Source of the DNA: Flammeovirga kamogawensis
Lineage (GTDB): Bacteria; Bacteroidota; Bacteroidia; Cytophagales; Flammeovirgaceae
Length of the DNA stretch: 64,000 nt
Direction: 5' to 3'
Assembly (NCBI RefSeq): GCF_018736065.1
Contig: NZ_CP076128.1
Span: 4,093,001 to 4,157,000 of the forward strand
Part shown: positions 53,454 through 62,387 of the stretch, piece by piece
How positions within the stretch are numbered: the first letter of the stretch is position 1
Layout of the letters: the number at the start of each line of letters is the position of its first letter
The notes under the pieces: model-generated
Seen by the model: the letters and a program-made list of their open reading frames with translations, nothing else
The model's database searches: none
Told to the model about the DNA's origin: nothing
Made by a program: the position numbers and the translations under genes

Positions 53454-54749
53454 TTAAGATTTTTTAGTGTTACCTCTTCTCGCTCTATTTCTATTATTTC
53501 CGCCACTATTGCCACCACCAGAAGATGTATTTCTACCTTTCTTAGGAGCACCTTTAGACCTAATTCTTTGTCCTTGTTTTTGTTTTTTGGCAGTAACCTT
53601 TGCAAGGTCACTTTCTTTCTCAAGCATTGGGAAAGAATGATCTTTAATTTCAGGTATTCTTTTACCAATTAATTTCTCAATGGCCTTTACATCTTTTAAT
53701 TCAGAGCCATCAGCAAAAGTGTATGCAACACCTTCTTCTCCTGCGCGGCCAGATCTACCAATTCTATGTACATAAGTTTCTGGAGTATCAGATACCTCAA
53801 AATTAATTACAAATTTTAGTTGGCTGATATCAATCCCTCTTGCAGCAATATCAGTAGCAACTAATACTCTAATTTTTTTATCTTTAAAATTAGATAAAGC
53901 TCTTTGTCTTGCAGTTTGAGATTTATTACCGTGTATTGCTTCAGCTTTAACACCTTTATCACTTAAAGTACCGGCAATGTGATTTGCTCCTCTTTTGGTA
54001 CGTGTAAAAATTAGAATGGAATCCATAGACTCATCTTCTAATACTTCAAAAAGTAACTTTTTCTTATTACGTTTATCTACATAATAAATAAATTGATCGA
54101 TAGTTTCTGCAGTAGAAGAAACAGGAGTAACTTCTACTTTTTTAGGTTTTGTAAGAATTCTGTTAGAGATCTGTACAATACTATCAGGCATAGTTGCAGA
54201 GAAAAATAAAGATTGTCTTTTCTCTGGAAGTACTTTTAATATCTTCTTTATATCATGGATAAAACCCATATCTAACATTCTGTCAGCCTCATCTAGAACA
54301 AAAATTTCTAAGTGAGAAAGAGATATAAACTTTTGCTGCATTAAATCTAATAAACGACCAGGAGTTGCTATTAGAACATCTACACCTTGTTTTAATCTTT
54401 TAACTTGTTTTTCTTGAGATACACCACCAAAAATAACAAGCTGTTTTAAATTATTATTCTCATTATACTCACTGAAACTTTCTCCAATTTGTAAGGCTAA
54501 CTCTCTAGTAGGTGTTAAAATTAATGTTCTAATTTTATTCCCCTTTTTAGGATTCTGAGAAAGACGCTGAATAATTGGTATACAAAAGGCTGCAGTTTTA
54601 CCTGTTCCTGTTTGTGCACATCCTTGTAAATCACGACCTTCTAAAATAAAAGGGATAGATTTTTCTTGAATAGGAGTTGGTGTTGTATATCCACGAGTTT
54701 CAAGTGCTTCAAGGATAGATGGCATTACGCCAAGGGATTCAAATGTCAT
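53454..54749 (-). CDS. rhlE: DEAD-box RNA helicase, RhlE-type
   Basis: A 431-residue DEAD-box helicase. It has the Q motif (YTTPTPIQEKSIPFILEGRD), Walker A (AQTGTGKTAAF), PTRELALQIGE, TPGRLLDLM, DEADRMLDMGF, SAT, and HRIGRSGRAGEEG. The C-terminal tail is basic and Gly/Asn/Ser-rich (KKGRNTSSGGGNSGGNN), typical for RNA remodelling in ribosome assembly and cold adaptation. An upstream TTG would add 11 residues (54782), but the ATG at 54749 (MTFESLGVMPSIL) is the natural RhlE start. A terminator hairpin lies in its 5' leader at 54905-54931. Confidence 0.93.
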   Translation of the reverse strand: MTFESLGVMPSILEALETRGYTTPTPIQEKSIPFILEGRDLQGCAQTGTGKTAAFCIPIIQRLSQNPKKGNKIRTLILTPTRELALQIGESFSEYNENNNLKQLVIFGGVSQEKQVKRLKQGVDVLIATPGRLLDLMQQKFISLSHLEIFVLDEADRMLDMGFIHDIKKILKVLPEKRQSLFFSATMPDSIVQISNRILTKPKKVEVTPVSSTAETIDQFIYYVDKRNKKKLLFEVLEDESMDSILIFTRTKRGANHIAGTLSDKGVKAEAIHGNKSQTARQRALSNFKDKKIRVLVATDIAARGIDISQLKFVINFEVSDTPETYVHRIGRSGRAGEEGVAYTFADGSELKDVKAIEKLIGKRIPEIKDHSFPMLEKESDLAKVTAKKQKQGQRIRSKGAPKKGRNTSSGGGNSGGNNRNRARRGNTKKS

Positions 54750-54904
54750 ATAATGATTATAAAAGTTACTTATGAAAGACAAAGCTAATAGTTAGAATGA
54801 ATAAATTTCAGATTTATTGAAAACATATTCAATTCATTAGTACCTATTGGGAAGATATTGCACATTTAAAGACTATTTGATTAAAAATCAAAATGATATG
54901 TAAG

Positions 54905-54931
54905 AAAAAAGCTGTCGAAATGTTCGACAGC
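54905..54931 (-). terminator. Intrinsic terminator 150 bp upstream of rhlE on the same strand
   Basis: On the minus strand GCTGTCGAA-CAT-TTCGACAGC forms a perfect nine-pair stem (plus coordinates 54911-54919 with 54923-54931), followed by six T. It is upstream of the rhlE start, so it ends a transcript from further upstream (a leader or small RNA). A second hairpin, AAGACCA-GATTT-TGGTCTT, is at 54973-54991. Confidence 0.75.
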
Positions 54932-55434
54932 CTTTCATTATGATGTGTGACTACTTATACAAATTTGAAGGCAAGACCAAAATCTGGTCTTACGACGTTT
55001 TTTAAAATACTCTTAAATAATCTGTAGGGAAATAAATAATACTGGAATGTATTATTATGTCTAAACATTCATGAGAAAATATAATCTCGAGATTTATTGA
55101 TTAGCTAAATTTATGCCCGTTAGATATATGTTTATTAGAGAGTTTTCAAATTAGTTTTTGAAACAAGATTTGCTCTTATTTCCATTGCTATACTTTAATT
55201 CCAATTATAATAGTTGAAATTACTATTGCAAATTTATACTATTTTTTCTTGAAACCCAATAGAAAACCGATTCAATCCAAATTACTATAGGATAACTGAC
55301 ATTTCGACAGATTAAACTGACAAAAAAACTATTTTTTCGGTATGGTATGCAATTTGGAAATAGTCATGATGCTGAATTGGTAGAATATACCATTTAGCTT
55401 TTAAAAGTAATTTATTAAACTAAATATAGATAAA
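54932..55434. other. Divergent gap between rhlE and htpG with leader hairpin and repeated TGACA motif
   Basis: No gene is visible; any frames are 22 codons or shorter. The minus strand holds the hairpin at 54973-54991 and the terminator at 54905-54931. Near htpG, CTGACA (55296-55301), CGACAG (55305-55310) and CTGACA (55317-55322) form a direct repeat cluster about 115 bases upstream of the htpG ATG that may be a stress promoter element. Confidence 0.45.
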
Positions 55435-57309
55435 ATGGCGTCAAAAGGTTCTATTTCAGTAAATACTGAAAATATCTTTCCAATAATTAAAAAGTTCTTG
55501 TATTCTGATCACGATATATTTTTACGTGAATTAGTAGCAAACGCAGTTGATGCAACTCAGAAACTTCAAAAGTTAGCATCTATGGGAGAATTCAACGGGG
55601 AATTAGGAGATCTAACAATCCAAGTTGATGTAGATAAAGAAGCAAAAACAATCTCAATTACTGACAGAGGTCTTGGTATGACCGAAGATGAGGTTGAAAA
55701 ATATATTAATCAAGTAGCATTTTCTGGAGCAACAGAATTTGTTGAAAAATTTAAAGATGTAGATACATCAACTATCATTGGTAAATTCGGTTTAGGTTTC
55801 TATTCTGCATTTATGGTTGCTGATAATGTTGATGTAATCACTAAGTCGTTTAAAGACGAGCCAGCTGTTAAATGGGAATGTGATGGATCTACTACTTACG
55901 AAATCACACCATCTGACAAGGCGGATAGAGGAACTACAATTGTTCTTCATGTAAACGAAGATTCTGAAGAATTTGTAGACGAGCACCGTTTACGTCAGAT
56001 CTTAGATCGTTACTCTAAATTTATGCCTATTCCAATTCAAGTAGGTGTTGATAAGAGAACAGAAAAAGAAGGTGAAGGTGATGATGCTAAAGATGTGGAA
56101 ATTGTTGAACCACATATCATCAATAAAAACGAACCTTTATGGACTAAAGATCCTAAAACATTAACAGACGAGGATTACTTAAACTTCTACAAGGAGTTGT
56201 ATCCAATGTCTGAGGAGCCTTTATTCTGGATTCACTTAAATGTAGATTATCCATTCGAATTAACTGGTATTCTTTACTTCCCTAAAGTAAGCGAAGATAT
56301 CACTCCTCATAAAGATAAAATTCAATTGTACTCTCGTCAGGTATTTATCACTGACAATGTAGAGGAAATCATGCCTGAGTTCTTACGCTTAATGCATGGT
56401 GTAATTGATTCTCCAGATATTCCATTGAACGTTTCTCGTTCTTACTTACAATCTGATGCTAACGTAAAGAAAATTTCTAGCTACGTTACACGTAAAGTAG
56501 GTGATAGATTGAGCAGCTTGTTCAAAAATGACCGTGAGAACTATGAGAAGAAATGGGAAAGTATTGGTCTATTCGTAAAATACGGAATGATGACTGATGA
56601 TAAATTCTTTGACAAAGCGAAAAAATTCTGCCTTTTTGAAAACATTGATGGCAAGAAATTTACGCTTGAAGAATACAAAGAGCATATTGCTTCTAACCAA
56701 GTTGATAAAGATGGTAAATCTGTATTCTTATATGCTTCGGATCAAGGTACTCAAGATACTTACATCCAAGCTGCTAAGAAGAAAGGGTATGATGTCTTGA
56801 AAATGGACACTATGATTGATAATCATTTTGTTAGCAATACAGAGCATAAGTTCGAAAATGTTACAATGAAGCGTATCGACTCTGATACTGTAAACAACTT
56901 GATTGAAACAGATGAGAAAAACGAATCAGTTCTAACTGAAGATGAAACTAAGAATTTAGTAGATATCTTTAAAAGAGCATTAAACAACGACAAATTAGAG
57001 CCTAAAGTTGAAGCTATGACAGCTGATGAACTTCCGGTAATGATTACTAAACCTGAGTTTATGCGTAGAATGGAAGAAATGTCAGCAATGCAAGGTGGCA
57101 TGGGTGGCATGTTTGGCGGATTCCCAGGTGGTGATACTGTAACTATTAACGGTAACAGTGAACTTGTTGGAAGAATCTTGAAAGAAGAAAATACAGATGC
57201 TCAAGATAAATTGGTAAAACATGCTTATGATTTAGCAAAACTATCTCAAGGTAACTTGAAAGGTGCTGATCTTACTGCATTTATCAACCGTTCTTTAGAT
57301 ATTATCTAG
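55435..57309 (+). CDS. htpG: Molecular chaperone HtpG (Hsp90 family)
   Basis: A 624-residue Hsp90-family chaperone. The GHKL ATP-binding domain has FLRELVANAVDATQK, DRGLGMT, and GKFGLGFYSAFMVAD; the middle domain has GILYFPK and LQLYSRQVFI-type motifs (KIQLYSRQVFITDNVEE); the C-terminal dimer domain follows. Length is normal for bacterial HtpG. It helps fold and stabilise client proteins under heat and other stress, in the cytoplasm. It stands alone, with a TGACA repeat cluster upstream and a strong terminator. Confidence 0.96.
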   Translation: MASKGSISVNTENIFPIIKKFLYSDHDIFLRELVANAVDATQKLQKLASMGEFNGELGDLTIQVDVDKEAKTISITDRGLGMTEDEVEKYINQVAFSGATEFVEKFKDVDTSTIIGKFGLGFYSAFMVADNVDVITKSFKDEPAVKWECDGSTTYEITPSDKADRGTTIVLHVNEDSEEFVDEHRLRQILDRYSKFMPIPIQVGVDKRTEKEGEGDDAKDVEIVEPHIINKNEPLWTKDPKTLTDEDYLNFYKELYPMSEEPLFWIHLNVDYPFELTGILYFPKVSEDITPHKDKIQLYSRQVFITDNVEEIMPEFLRLMHGVIDSPDIPLNVSRSYLQSDANVKKISSYVTRKVGDRLSSLFKNDRENYEKKWESIGLFVKYGMMTDDKFFDKAKKFCLFENIDGKKFTLEEYKEHIASNQVDKDGKSVFLYASDQGTQDTYIQAAKKKGYDVLKMDTMIDNHFVSNTEHKFENVTMKRIDSDTVNNLIETDEKNESVLTEDETKNLVDIFKRALNNDKLEPKVEAMTADELPVMITKPEFMRRMEEMSAMQGGMGGMFGGFPGGDTVTINGNSELVGRILKEENTDAQDKLVKHAYDLAKLSQGNLKGADLTAFINRSLDII

Positions 57310-57332
57310 TATAGCAATATACCAATGATTAC

Positions 57333-57368
57333 AAAAGGTCGATAGGTTTTAACTTATCGGCCTTTTTT
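57333..57368 (+). terminator. Terminator of htpG
   Basis: AAAAGGTCGATA (57333-57344) pairs with TATCGGCCTTTT (57355-57366), one G-U, followed by a T-run. It starts 24 bases after the htpG stop. Confidence 0.9.
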
Positions 57369-57482
57369 TTGCATTCTAATGTTTTAGGAAGAATAGACAC
57401 ATACAAAGGAATTATATCCTATAGTTTTAGAAATCCATTTTGCATCTTTACATTGAACAATAATTTTATACACGCACTCATT

Positions 57483-57971
57483 ATGAAAAAGAAATTAATT
57501 CTCCCACTTTTAGGGGCAATCATCACATTAGTATTCGCAAGTTTTTCATTTTTACCAAAAGCTGATAAGGAGTTATATACTTTTAAGGATTTAAAAGGTG
57601 AAAAAGTTGACTTCAAGCAATTTGAAGGTAAATATGTTTACATAGATGTTTGGGCATCTTGGTGTGGACCTTGTTTAAGAGAAATTCCTTCTTTACAAGA
57701 TTTAGAAAAAAAGCATCATGGTAAAGATGTAGTTTTTGTAAGTTTATCGGTAGATCAAGATACAGAAGCATGGAAAAAAATGGTGATCAAAAAAGGGTTA
57801 GAAGGTAATCAGTTCCATTTTGCAGATAATAATGATTTTGTTCAAAAATTTAATATTCAATCTATTCCAAGGTTTATTTTATTAGATAAAAAAGGAAAAG
57901 TGAAAGCAGCAGATGCTCCAAGACCATCTAGCGAAGACATAGAAAAACTATTTGAACAATTAGGAATATAA
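57483..57971 (+). CDS. TlpA/ResA-like thioredoxin, membrane-anchored
   Basis: A 162-residue thioredoxin-fold protein. Residues 5-23 are a membrane anchor or signal; the redox motif WCGPC is at 60-64 after YVYIDVWAS. SIPRFILLDKKGKV near residue 140 holds the cis-proline. The family keeps cytochrome-maturation or other periplasmic cysteines reduced, or serves peptide-stress enzymes. A longer frame from a TTG at 57369 would start inside the htpG terminator; the ATG at 57483 gives a proper signal sequence and is preferred. Terminator at 57983-58018. Confidence 0.85.
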   Translation: MKKKLILPLLGAIITLVFASFSFLPKADKELYTFKDLKGEKVDFKQFEGKYVYIDVWASWCGPCLREIPSLQDLEKKHHGKDVVFVSLSVDQDTEAWKKMVIKKGLEGNQFHFADNNDFVQKFNIQSIPRFILLDKKGKVKAADAPRPSSEDIEKLFEQLGI

Positions 57972-57982
57972 GATTTATAACG

Positions 57983-58018
57983 AAGCTGCATTAATTAAAA
58001 ATGCAGCTTTTTTTTTTT
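57983..58018 (+). terminator. Terminator of the TlpA-like gene
   Basis: AAGCTGCATT (57983-57992) pairs with AATGCAGCTT (58000-58009) perfectly, followed by T to 58018. It is 11 bases after the stop. Confidence 0.9.
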
Positions 58019-58025
58019 AGTAAAA

Positions 58026-58442
58026 ATGGTTTTACAAAAAGAAATACAATTAAGACCTTATTCAAGAGGATACCATATTATAACAGATGAGGTTTTGTCT
58101 AAAGTGCCTGAAATAAAAGGTTATACAGGTATTTTACAGGTGTTTATAAAACATACTTCTGCATCACTTACTATAAATGAAAATGCAGATCCTTCTGTAA
58201 GAACAGATTTTGAAAATCATTTTAATAGAGTTCATCCAGAAAATGCACCTTATTACGAACATACTTATGAGGGAGCTGATGATATGCCAGCTCATTTAAA
58301 AACAGCAACTTTAGGAACATCAGTATCTATCCCAATTAATAATGGAAGACCTCTTTTAGGTACTTGGCAAGGTATATATCTAGGTGAGCATAGAAATAGA
58401 GGTGGAGCCAGATCTTTGGTTATTACTTTTATTGGTGAGTAG
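58026..58442 (+). CDS. yjbQ: YjbQ/UPF0047 family protein
   Basis: A 138-residue protein of the UPF0047/YjbQ family. HTSASLTINENADPSVRTDFE (about 47-67) and GTWQGIYLGEHRNRGGARSLVITF at the C-terminus are the diagnostic segments; the family forms a trimer with a bound metal. Members can substitute for thiamine phosphate synthase in E. coli, but the physiological reaction is unsettled. Its stop lies 14 bases inside the 3' end of the convergent AsmA-like gene, so the two overlap tail to tail. Confidence 0.9.
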   Translation: MVLQKEIQLRPYSRGYHIITDEVLSKVPEIKGYTGILQVFIKHTSASLTINENADPSVRTDFENHFNRVHPENAPYYEHTYEGADDMPAHLKTATLGTSVSIPINNGRPLLGTWQGIYLGEHRNRGGARSLVITFIGE

Positions 58443-60129
58443 CTTTTTTGTGATGTTTATACGCTTTCCTCTCCTCAGGGGGTAACTGTGAGTACGAACC
58501 AATTACTGAGGTTGGTGCACCCGATAATATAGTATGAATTAAATAATGAATTGGCGATTTATAGGTTACTCTCTTAAAATATAATGGCGCATGTCTAGCT
58601 CTTTTGTCATCCCAATTATTTTTATAGGCAACAATATTATTTGCAGCAAAACCAGCTAATGATTCTACAAAGCTAACTTTCATGTCATTTTTACCTGTAA
58701 TTTTTAGTTTTAAATCATTGTAAAAAAAATCTAAATTACCTCTACCAATATCATTATTTAGAGTCAGATTAAAATTTATTTTTTGAGAATATCCTCTTTG
58801 AAATAGAACACCAAGGTTGTTGTGTGTAAAATTATTTAATGCAACAAGAGGAAACTTTGATATATGACCATCTGCTTTTAAAAACCAATTAGAGGTAGTA
58901 TCCAAAGATATTGAAGATTTTAAATAGGCAGGGTATTTACTTAAGAAGTTAAATTTTAAATCAATTTTGATAGGGGAATTACTTGTAGAATTGATATTAT
59001 GAATACTACCATTTATTTTACTTAATCGAAGTATACCTGGATTGTCTGCATCTTTACTTTTTTCTCTGTAAGAGATCGCACTTTGATTTATATTGATTGT
59101 ATCAATTTGCAGATCAATCTTCATTCTTTTAATTAATTTATTGGGTAGTTCTTTATATTTAGAGGTGTCCTCCTGATAGTTTTTATCTCTGTAGATATCA
59201 TAATTTAATTGATCTACGGAAATTTTATTTAATGCAATAATATCCCGGTTAAATAAGTGCTCAGGTTTAAAACCAGACCCTTTCAATTCTTCAATTTCCA
59301 ATGTCATTTTATCAGTTTGTTTTCCTGATATATCAAAAAACAATTTGTCAGAATAAAGAGGATGAAGTTTAAATTTTGAAAGTGTAATAAAATCATTCTG
59401 GTTATTAATAACTAGACTATCAAATTCATACCCATATAAACTTCCACCTTTTCTCATAAATGTAGGTCCACAAGAGAACATAAATGTTTTGATGTTTATA
59501 ATTTTATTAATGTTGTTTTCATCAAGATTAAACTCAATACCTTCGATAATGAAATTCTGTTTGGAATGAAAAACATGTTTGTGCTTATTATTTTTATCTA
59601 CAGAATATCCATTAAATTCAGTATCTCTAATTTCAATAGAAGAAATCCCGATAGAGGATAACCTTTTACTAAGCACATCTAGTTTAGGTATAGGTGAATG
59701 TTTACCCGTTTTTTTAGTAACTACTTTTTTATCTTGGTTTATCCAAAAATATTGAATGTTAGGATGAATTATTCTGATGTGTTCAAGGTTTACTTCACCT
59801 AAAATAGCACTACTGAAAATATTTTTGAATTGAATGCTAAGAGTATCAACCGACCCATTGATCCAATCGTTATGATTATCTTGAATATTAGGAATAATGG
59901 TAATGCCTATAGCTTTTATCTTGCTAGAAGACCAATTGATATCAAAATCTTGAAAATTGACAAAATACCCTTTCCCTTTTTTTCCTATTGCGATTTCTTT
60001 TAAAGTATCTGTAGCTAGTTTCTCTAATCTATAAGTTCCGAACTCTATAATTACTAATAGAGCAACAGGTAGTAGAACAAGAACTAGCAGGCTAATAAGA
60101 ATATTCTTTTTGGTATGGGATATATGCAT
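58429..60129 (-). CDS. AsmA-like inner-membrane-anchored protein
   Basis: A 566-residue protein. One transmembrane helix (ILISLLVLVLLPVALLVIIEFGTY) is near the N-terminus, and the rest is a long beta-rich region with repeats such as KIKAIGITIIPNI, LGEVNLEHIRIIHPNIQYFW, VDQLNYDIYRD and INFNLTLNNDIGRGNLDFFY, the plan of AsmA/DUF748-type proteins that span the periplasm and move or organise lipids. The first ATG in frame (60204) falls inside the YeiH terminator, so the ATG at 60129 is preferred. It overlaps yjbQ at the 3' end. The subfamily is not fixed. Confidence 0.6.
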   Translation of the reverse strand: MHISHTKKNILISLLVLVLLPVALLVIIEFGTYRLEKLATDTLKEIAIGKKGKGYFVNFQDFDINWSSSKIKAIGITIIPNIQDNHNDWINGSVDTLSIQFKNIFSSAILGEVNLEHIRIIHPNIQYFWINQDKKVVTKKTGKHSPIPKLDVLSKRLSSIGISSIEIRDTEFNGYSVDKNNKHKHVFHSKQNFIIEGIEFNLDENNINKIINIKTFMFSCGPTFMRKGGSLYGYEFDSLVINNQNDFITLSKFKLHPLYSDKLFFDISGKQTDKMTLEIEELKGSGFKPEHLFNRDIIALNKISVDQLNYDIYRDKNYQEDTSKYKELPNKLIKRMKIDLQIDTININQSAISYREKSKDADNPGILRLSKINGSIHNINSTSNSPIKIDLKFNFLSKYPAYLKSSISLDTTSNWFLKADGHISKFPLVALNNFTHNNLGVLFQRGYSQKINFNLTLNNDIGRGNLDFFYNDLKLKITGKNDMKVSFVESLAGFAANNIVAYKNNWDDKRARHAPLYFKRVTYKSPIHYLIHTILSGAPTSVIGSYSQLPPEERKAYKHHKKATHQ

Positions 60130-60162
60130 ATAAATAGGTATTAGATTATTTATAAAAATAAC

Positions 60163-60198
60163 AAAAAAAACCTTTGAATAATTTATTATACAAAGGTT
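60163..60198 (-). terminator. Terminator of the YeiH gene
   Basis: On the minus strand AACCTTTG-T-ATAAT-AA-ATTAT-T-CAAAGGTT makes a long stem (60169-60176 with 60191-60198 as the outer arms), followed by eight T. It separates YeiH from the AsmA-like gene. Confidence 0.85.
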
Positions 60199-60225
60199 CT
60201 TCATAGTAAACTGAAATCTTTTTTG

Positions 60226-61185
60226 TTAATTAAATAAATGCATTACTGCAACTAATGATACAATAGATGCACAGAACCACAATATAATACCTTGATACAT
60301 TGGCTTAGTTCCTACATGTTTTACGCTATCTAAATCTAAAGTACAACCAATAGTAAATAATGATAATGCCAAACCTTTGTGAGCAATGAAATTACAAATA
60401 GGAGCAATAACATGAGTACTTGGAATATATGAATTGATAAGCATTGCAATTACAAAACCTAAAATAAATGTAGGCATTGTTTTAAAGTTGATTTTACCTG
60501 ATTGGCTAAAAGCAGCAATTAAAGAAATAGGTACAATCCATAGAGCTCGTGTTAATTTAACTGTTGTTGCAATTTTTAATGCTTCTTCACCATAGGCTTG
60601 CGCAGCACCTACAACAGCACTAGTATCATGAATAGCCAAAGCAGCCCACCAGCCAAATTGATTCTGTGACATATCTAGGTATTTACCTATTACCGGGAAA
60701 AGTACTAAAGCCACAGCATTTAAAATAAAGACTGTACCCATAGCTACAGAAATTTGTCTTTCATTGGCTTTTAAAGCTGGGGCCATTGCTGCAATTGCAC
60801 TTCCTCCACAAATTGCCGTTCCAGAGGCAATAAGTCTATATATTGTTTTATCGAGCCCAAATTTTCTACCTAGAATACCTCCCATAGTTAATGTTAAGGC
60901 AATACTAGTAAAAGTAATTAAAGAACCCTCAGAGCCCGTTTTAATAGCATCTGTAGCATTTAAACCAAAACCTAAAAAGACTACAGACCATTTTAAAAGA
61001 CTACTACTAATTTTTTTGTTTAATTGTTGATTGGGTAGTTTAAAGAAAATAGCAAAGAAAATACCACTAAATAAAGCAACAGCAGTAGATACCCAAGGAG
61101 TTAATGTTAGTAAGGCTAAAGTTATATAAACAACTTTGTTTAAAGTTGGATAAGATTTAATATTTTGAATCGATATATTATTCAT
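60226..61185 (-). CDS. yeiH: YeiH-type putative sulfate/sulfite exporter
   Basis: A 319-residue membrane protein of the YeiH/UPF0324 family with about ten helices. GFGLNATDAI, GRKFGLDKTIYRLIASGTAICGGSAIAAMAPALKA and IHDTSAVVGAAQAYGEEALKIATTVKLTRALW are the family core. The frame can open at TTG 61221, but ATG 61185 (MNNISIQNIKSYPTLN) is preferred. The LysR regulator gene lies just upstream on the same strand, the same pairing as yeiE-yeiH in enterics, where the pair deals with sulfite. That function is inferred by analogy. Confidence 0.85.
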   Translation of the reverse strand: MNNISIQNIKSYPTLNKVVYITLALLTLTPWVSTAVALFSGIFFAIFFKLPNQQLNKKISSSLLKWSVVFLGFGLNATDAIKTGSEGSLITFTSIALTLTMGGILGRKFGLDKTIYRLIASGTAICGGSAIAAMAPALKANERQISVAMGTVFILNAVALVLFPVIGKYLDMSQNQFGWWAALAIHDTSAVVGAAQAYGEEALKIATTVKLTRALWIVPISLIAAFSQSGKINFKTMPTFILGFVIAMLINSYIPSTHVIAPICNFIAHKGLALSLFTIGCTLDLDSVKHVGTKPMYQGIILWFCASIVSLVAVMHLFN

Positions 61186-61259
61186 AAATTTTAATTTTTG
61201 ATTACATACAAATGTGTTCAAAAATTAGATGAATAATAATTCAGAAAAGTAATTGGTTA

Positions 61260-62153
61260 TTACTTTTTGTTATAATGAAGCATTGTATAATCCATGAATT
61301 TATTTCCTAAGCCTATAGATCCACCTTCCTTTATAACAAAATGTAACTTTCTGTTCATCTCAAAATTTTCAATATCAATTATTTGAAGTTGATCTCTATT
61401 TAATTCATCAAGAACAGAGTAGATAGATAGAATTGCATAATTAGGAGATGAAGCAATGTATCTTTTTATACTTTCGGTTGTATCTAACTCCATAATTATA
61501 TTTAAATCATTTATAGATAGAGATTCTCCTTTTAAAGCATGTTCAATTATTTTTCTAGTTCCACTTCCTTGTTCTCTCATTACAATGGGTTTAGAAAAAA
61601 TATCTTGCAATTCTACAGTTTGTAGCTTATTAAATTTAGATGATGCAACTAATACCAATTCATCATTTAAAAAAGGTATATATTTTAGCCCTCCTCTATG
61701 TGGGGAACCTTCAATCATACCAATATCTATTTTATCTTCAATAAGCCAATTTTCTATAGCTTCTGTATTACCACTTTTAATCTCGACCTTTGCATCTTTT
61801 ACTTTTTGCTGAAATTCCGCAATCACGCTAGGTATAATATATTGTGCAATTGTAGTACTTGCACCAATACGTATAGTACCTCCTTGATGATCTTTTAAGG
61901 CATCCATTTCAAAAGTTAATTGCCTTTCTAAGCTAAAAATCTTTTCACAATAAATCTTTAATATTTCACCAGCTTGAGTTAAATGAATAATTACACCTTT
62001 TCTTTCTAACAAAGGTAATTGGTATTCCTCCTCTAAAGCTCTAACGTGTTTAGTTACAGCAGGTTGTGAAATCCCTAAAACTTCAGAGGCTTTTGTAAAA
62101 CTCTGACGTTGAACTACTTCGTAGAATACATGTAATCTGAAATGTGATTTCAT
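61260..62153 (-). CDS. LysR-family regulator, probably controlling the YeiH gene
   Basis: A 297-residue LysR-type regulator. The N-terminal winged helix (LHVFYEVVQRQSFTKASEVLGISQPAVTKHVRALEEEYQLPLLERKG) is typical, followed by the periplasmic-binding-type effector domain (GTIRIGASTTIAQYIIPSVIAEFQ). The effector is unknown. It lies immediately upstream of yeiH on the same strand with a gap of about 75 bp, so it may also regulate itself or be transcribed with it. Close relatives are the CbbR/CysB/YeiE groups. Confidence 0.9.
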   Translation of the reverse strand: MKSHFRLHVFYEVVQRQSFTKASEVLGISQPAVTKHVRALEEEYQLPLLERKGVIIHLTQAGEILKIYCEKIFSLERQLTFEMDALKDHQGGTIRIGASTTIAQYIIPSVIAEFQQKVKDAKVEIKSGNTEAIENWLIEDKIDIGMIEGSPHRGGLKYIPFLNDELVLVASSKFNKLQTVELQDIFSKPIVMREQGSGTRKIIEHALKGESLSINDLNIIMELDTTESIKRYIASSPNYAILSIYSVLDELNRDQLQIIDIENFEMNRKLHFVIKEGGSIGLGNKFMDYTMLHYNKK

Positions 62154-62284
62154 TTTTTTTGCTTTAGGTTTGATTTTTCACTAAATTAATAGACGGAATG
62201 AATTAAATATACACTAGATGTGTATTAGTTGCTAACATTTTTCCACTATTAATAATCCAAAAAACGATACAGTATTAAAAAGTA

Positions 62285-62296
62285 TGATAATTATCA
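62285..62296. promoter_or_regulatory. Twelve-base palindrome TGATAATTATCA upstream of the ArsC-like gene
   Basis: A perfect palindrome at 62285-62296, about 90 bases upstream of the ArsC-like gene and 130 bases from the divergent LysR gene. The same 12 bases occur at 35454-35465. It resembles half of a Fur-type box, but the regulator is not known. Confidence 0.3.
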
Positions 62297-62387
62297 ATAA
62301 TTCTTGATGATGAAGATTTCGATAATTGGAAGCATTTATTACTAAATTATGATATAATAATATACCTGTATCCAATAAACTACCACC

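Noticed and set aside
55363-55420. A tRNA-Leu-like D-arm string (GCTGAATTGGTAGA) upstream of htpG
   Set aside because: No acceptor stem, T-arm (TTCGA) or closing CCA region follows; only the D-arm resembles a tRNA.
57369-57482. N-terminal extension of the TlpA-like protein from a TTG
   Set aside because: It would begin inside the htpG terminator, and the internal ATG gives a proper signal sequence.
60130-60204. N-terminal extension of the AsmA-like protein
   Set aside because: The extension starts within the YeiH terminator and adds residues unlike a normal signal anchor.
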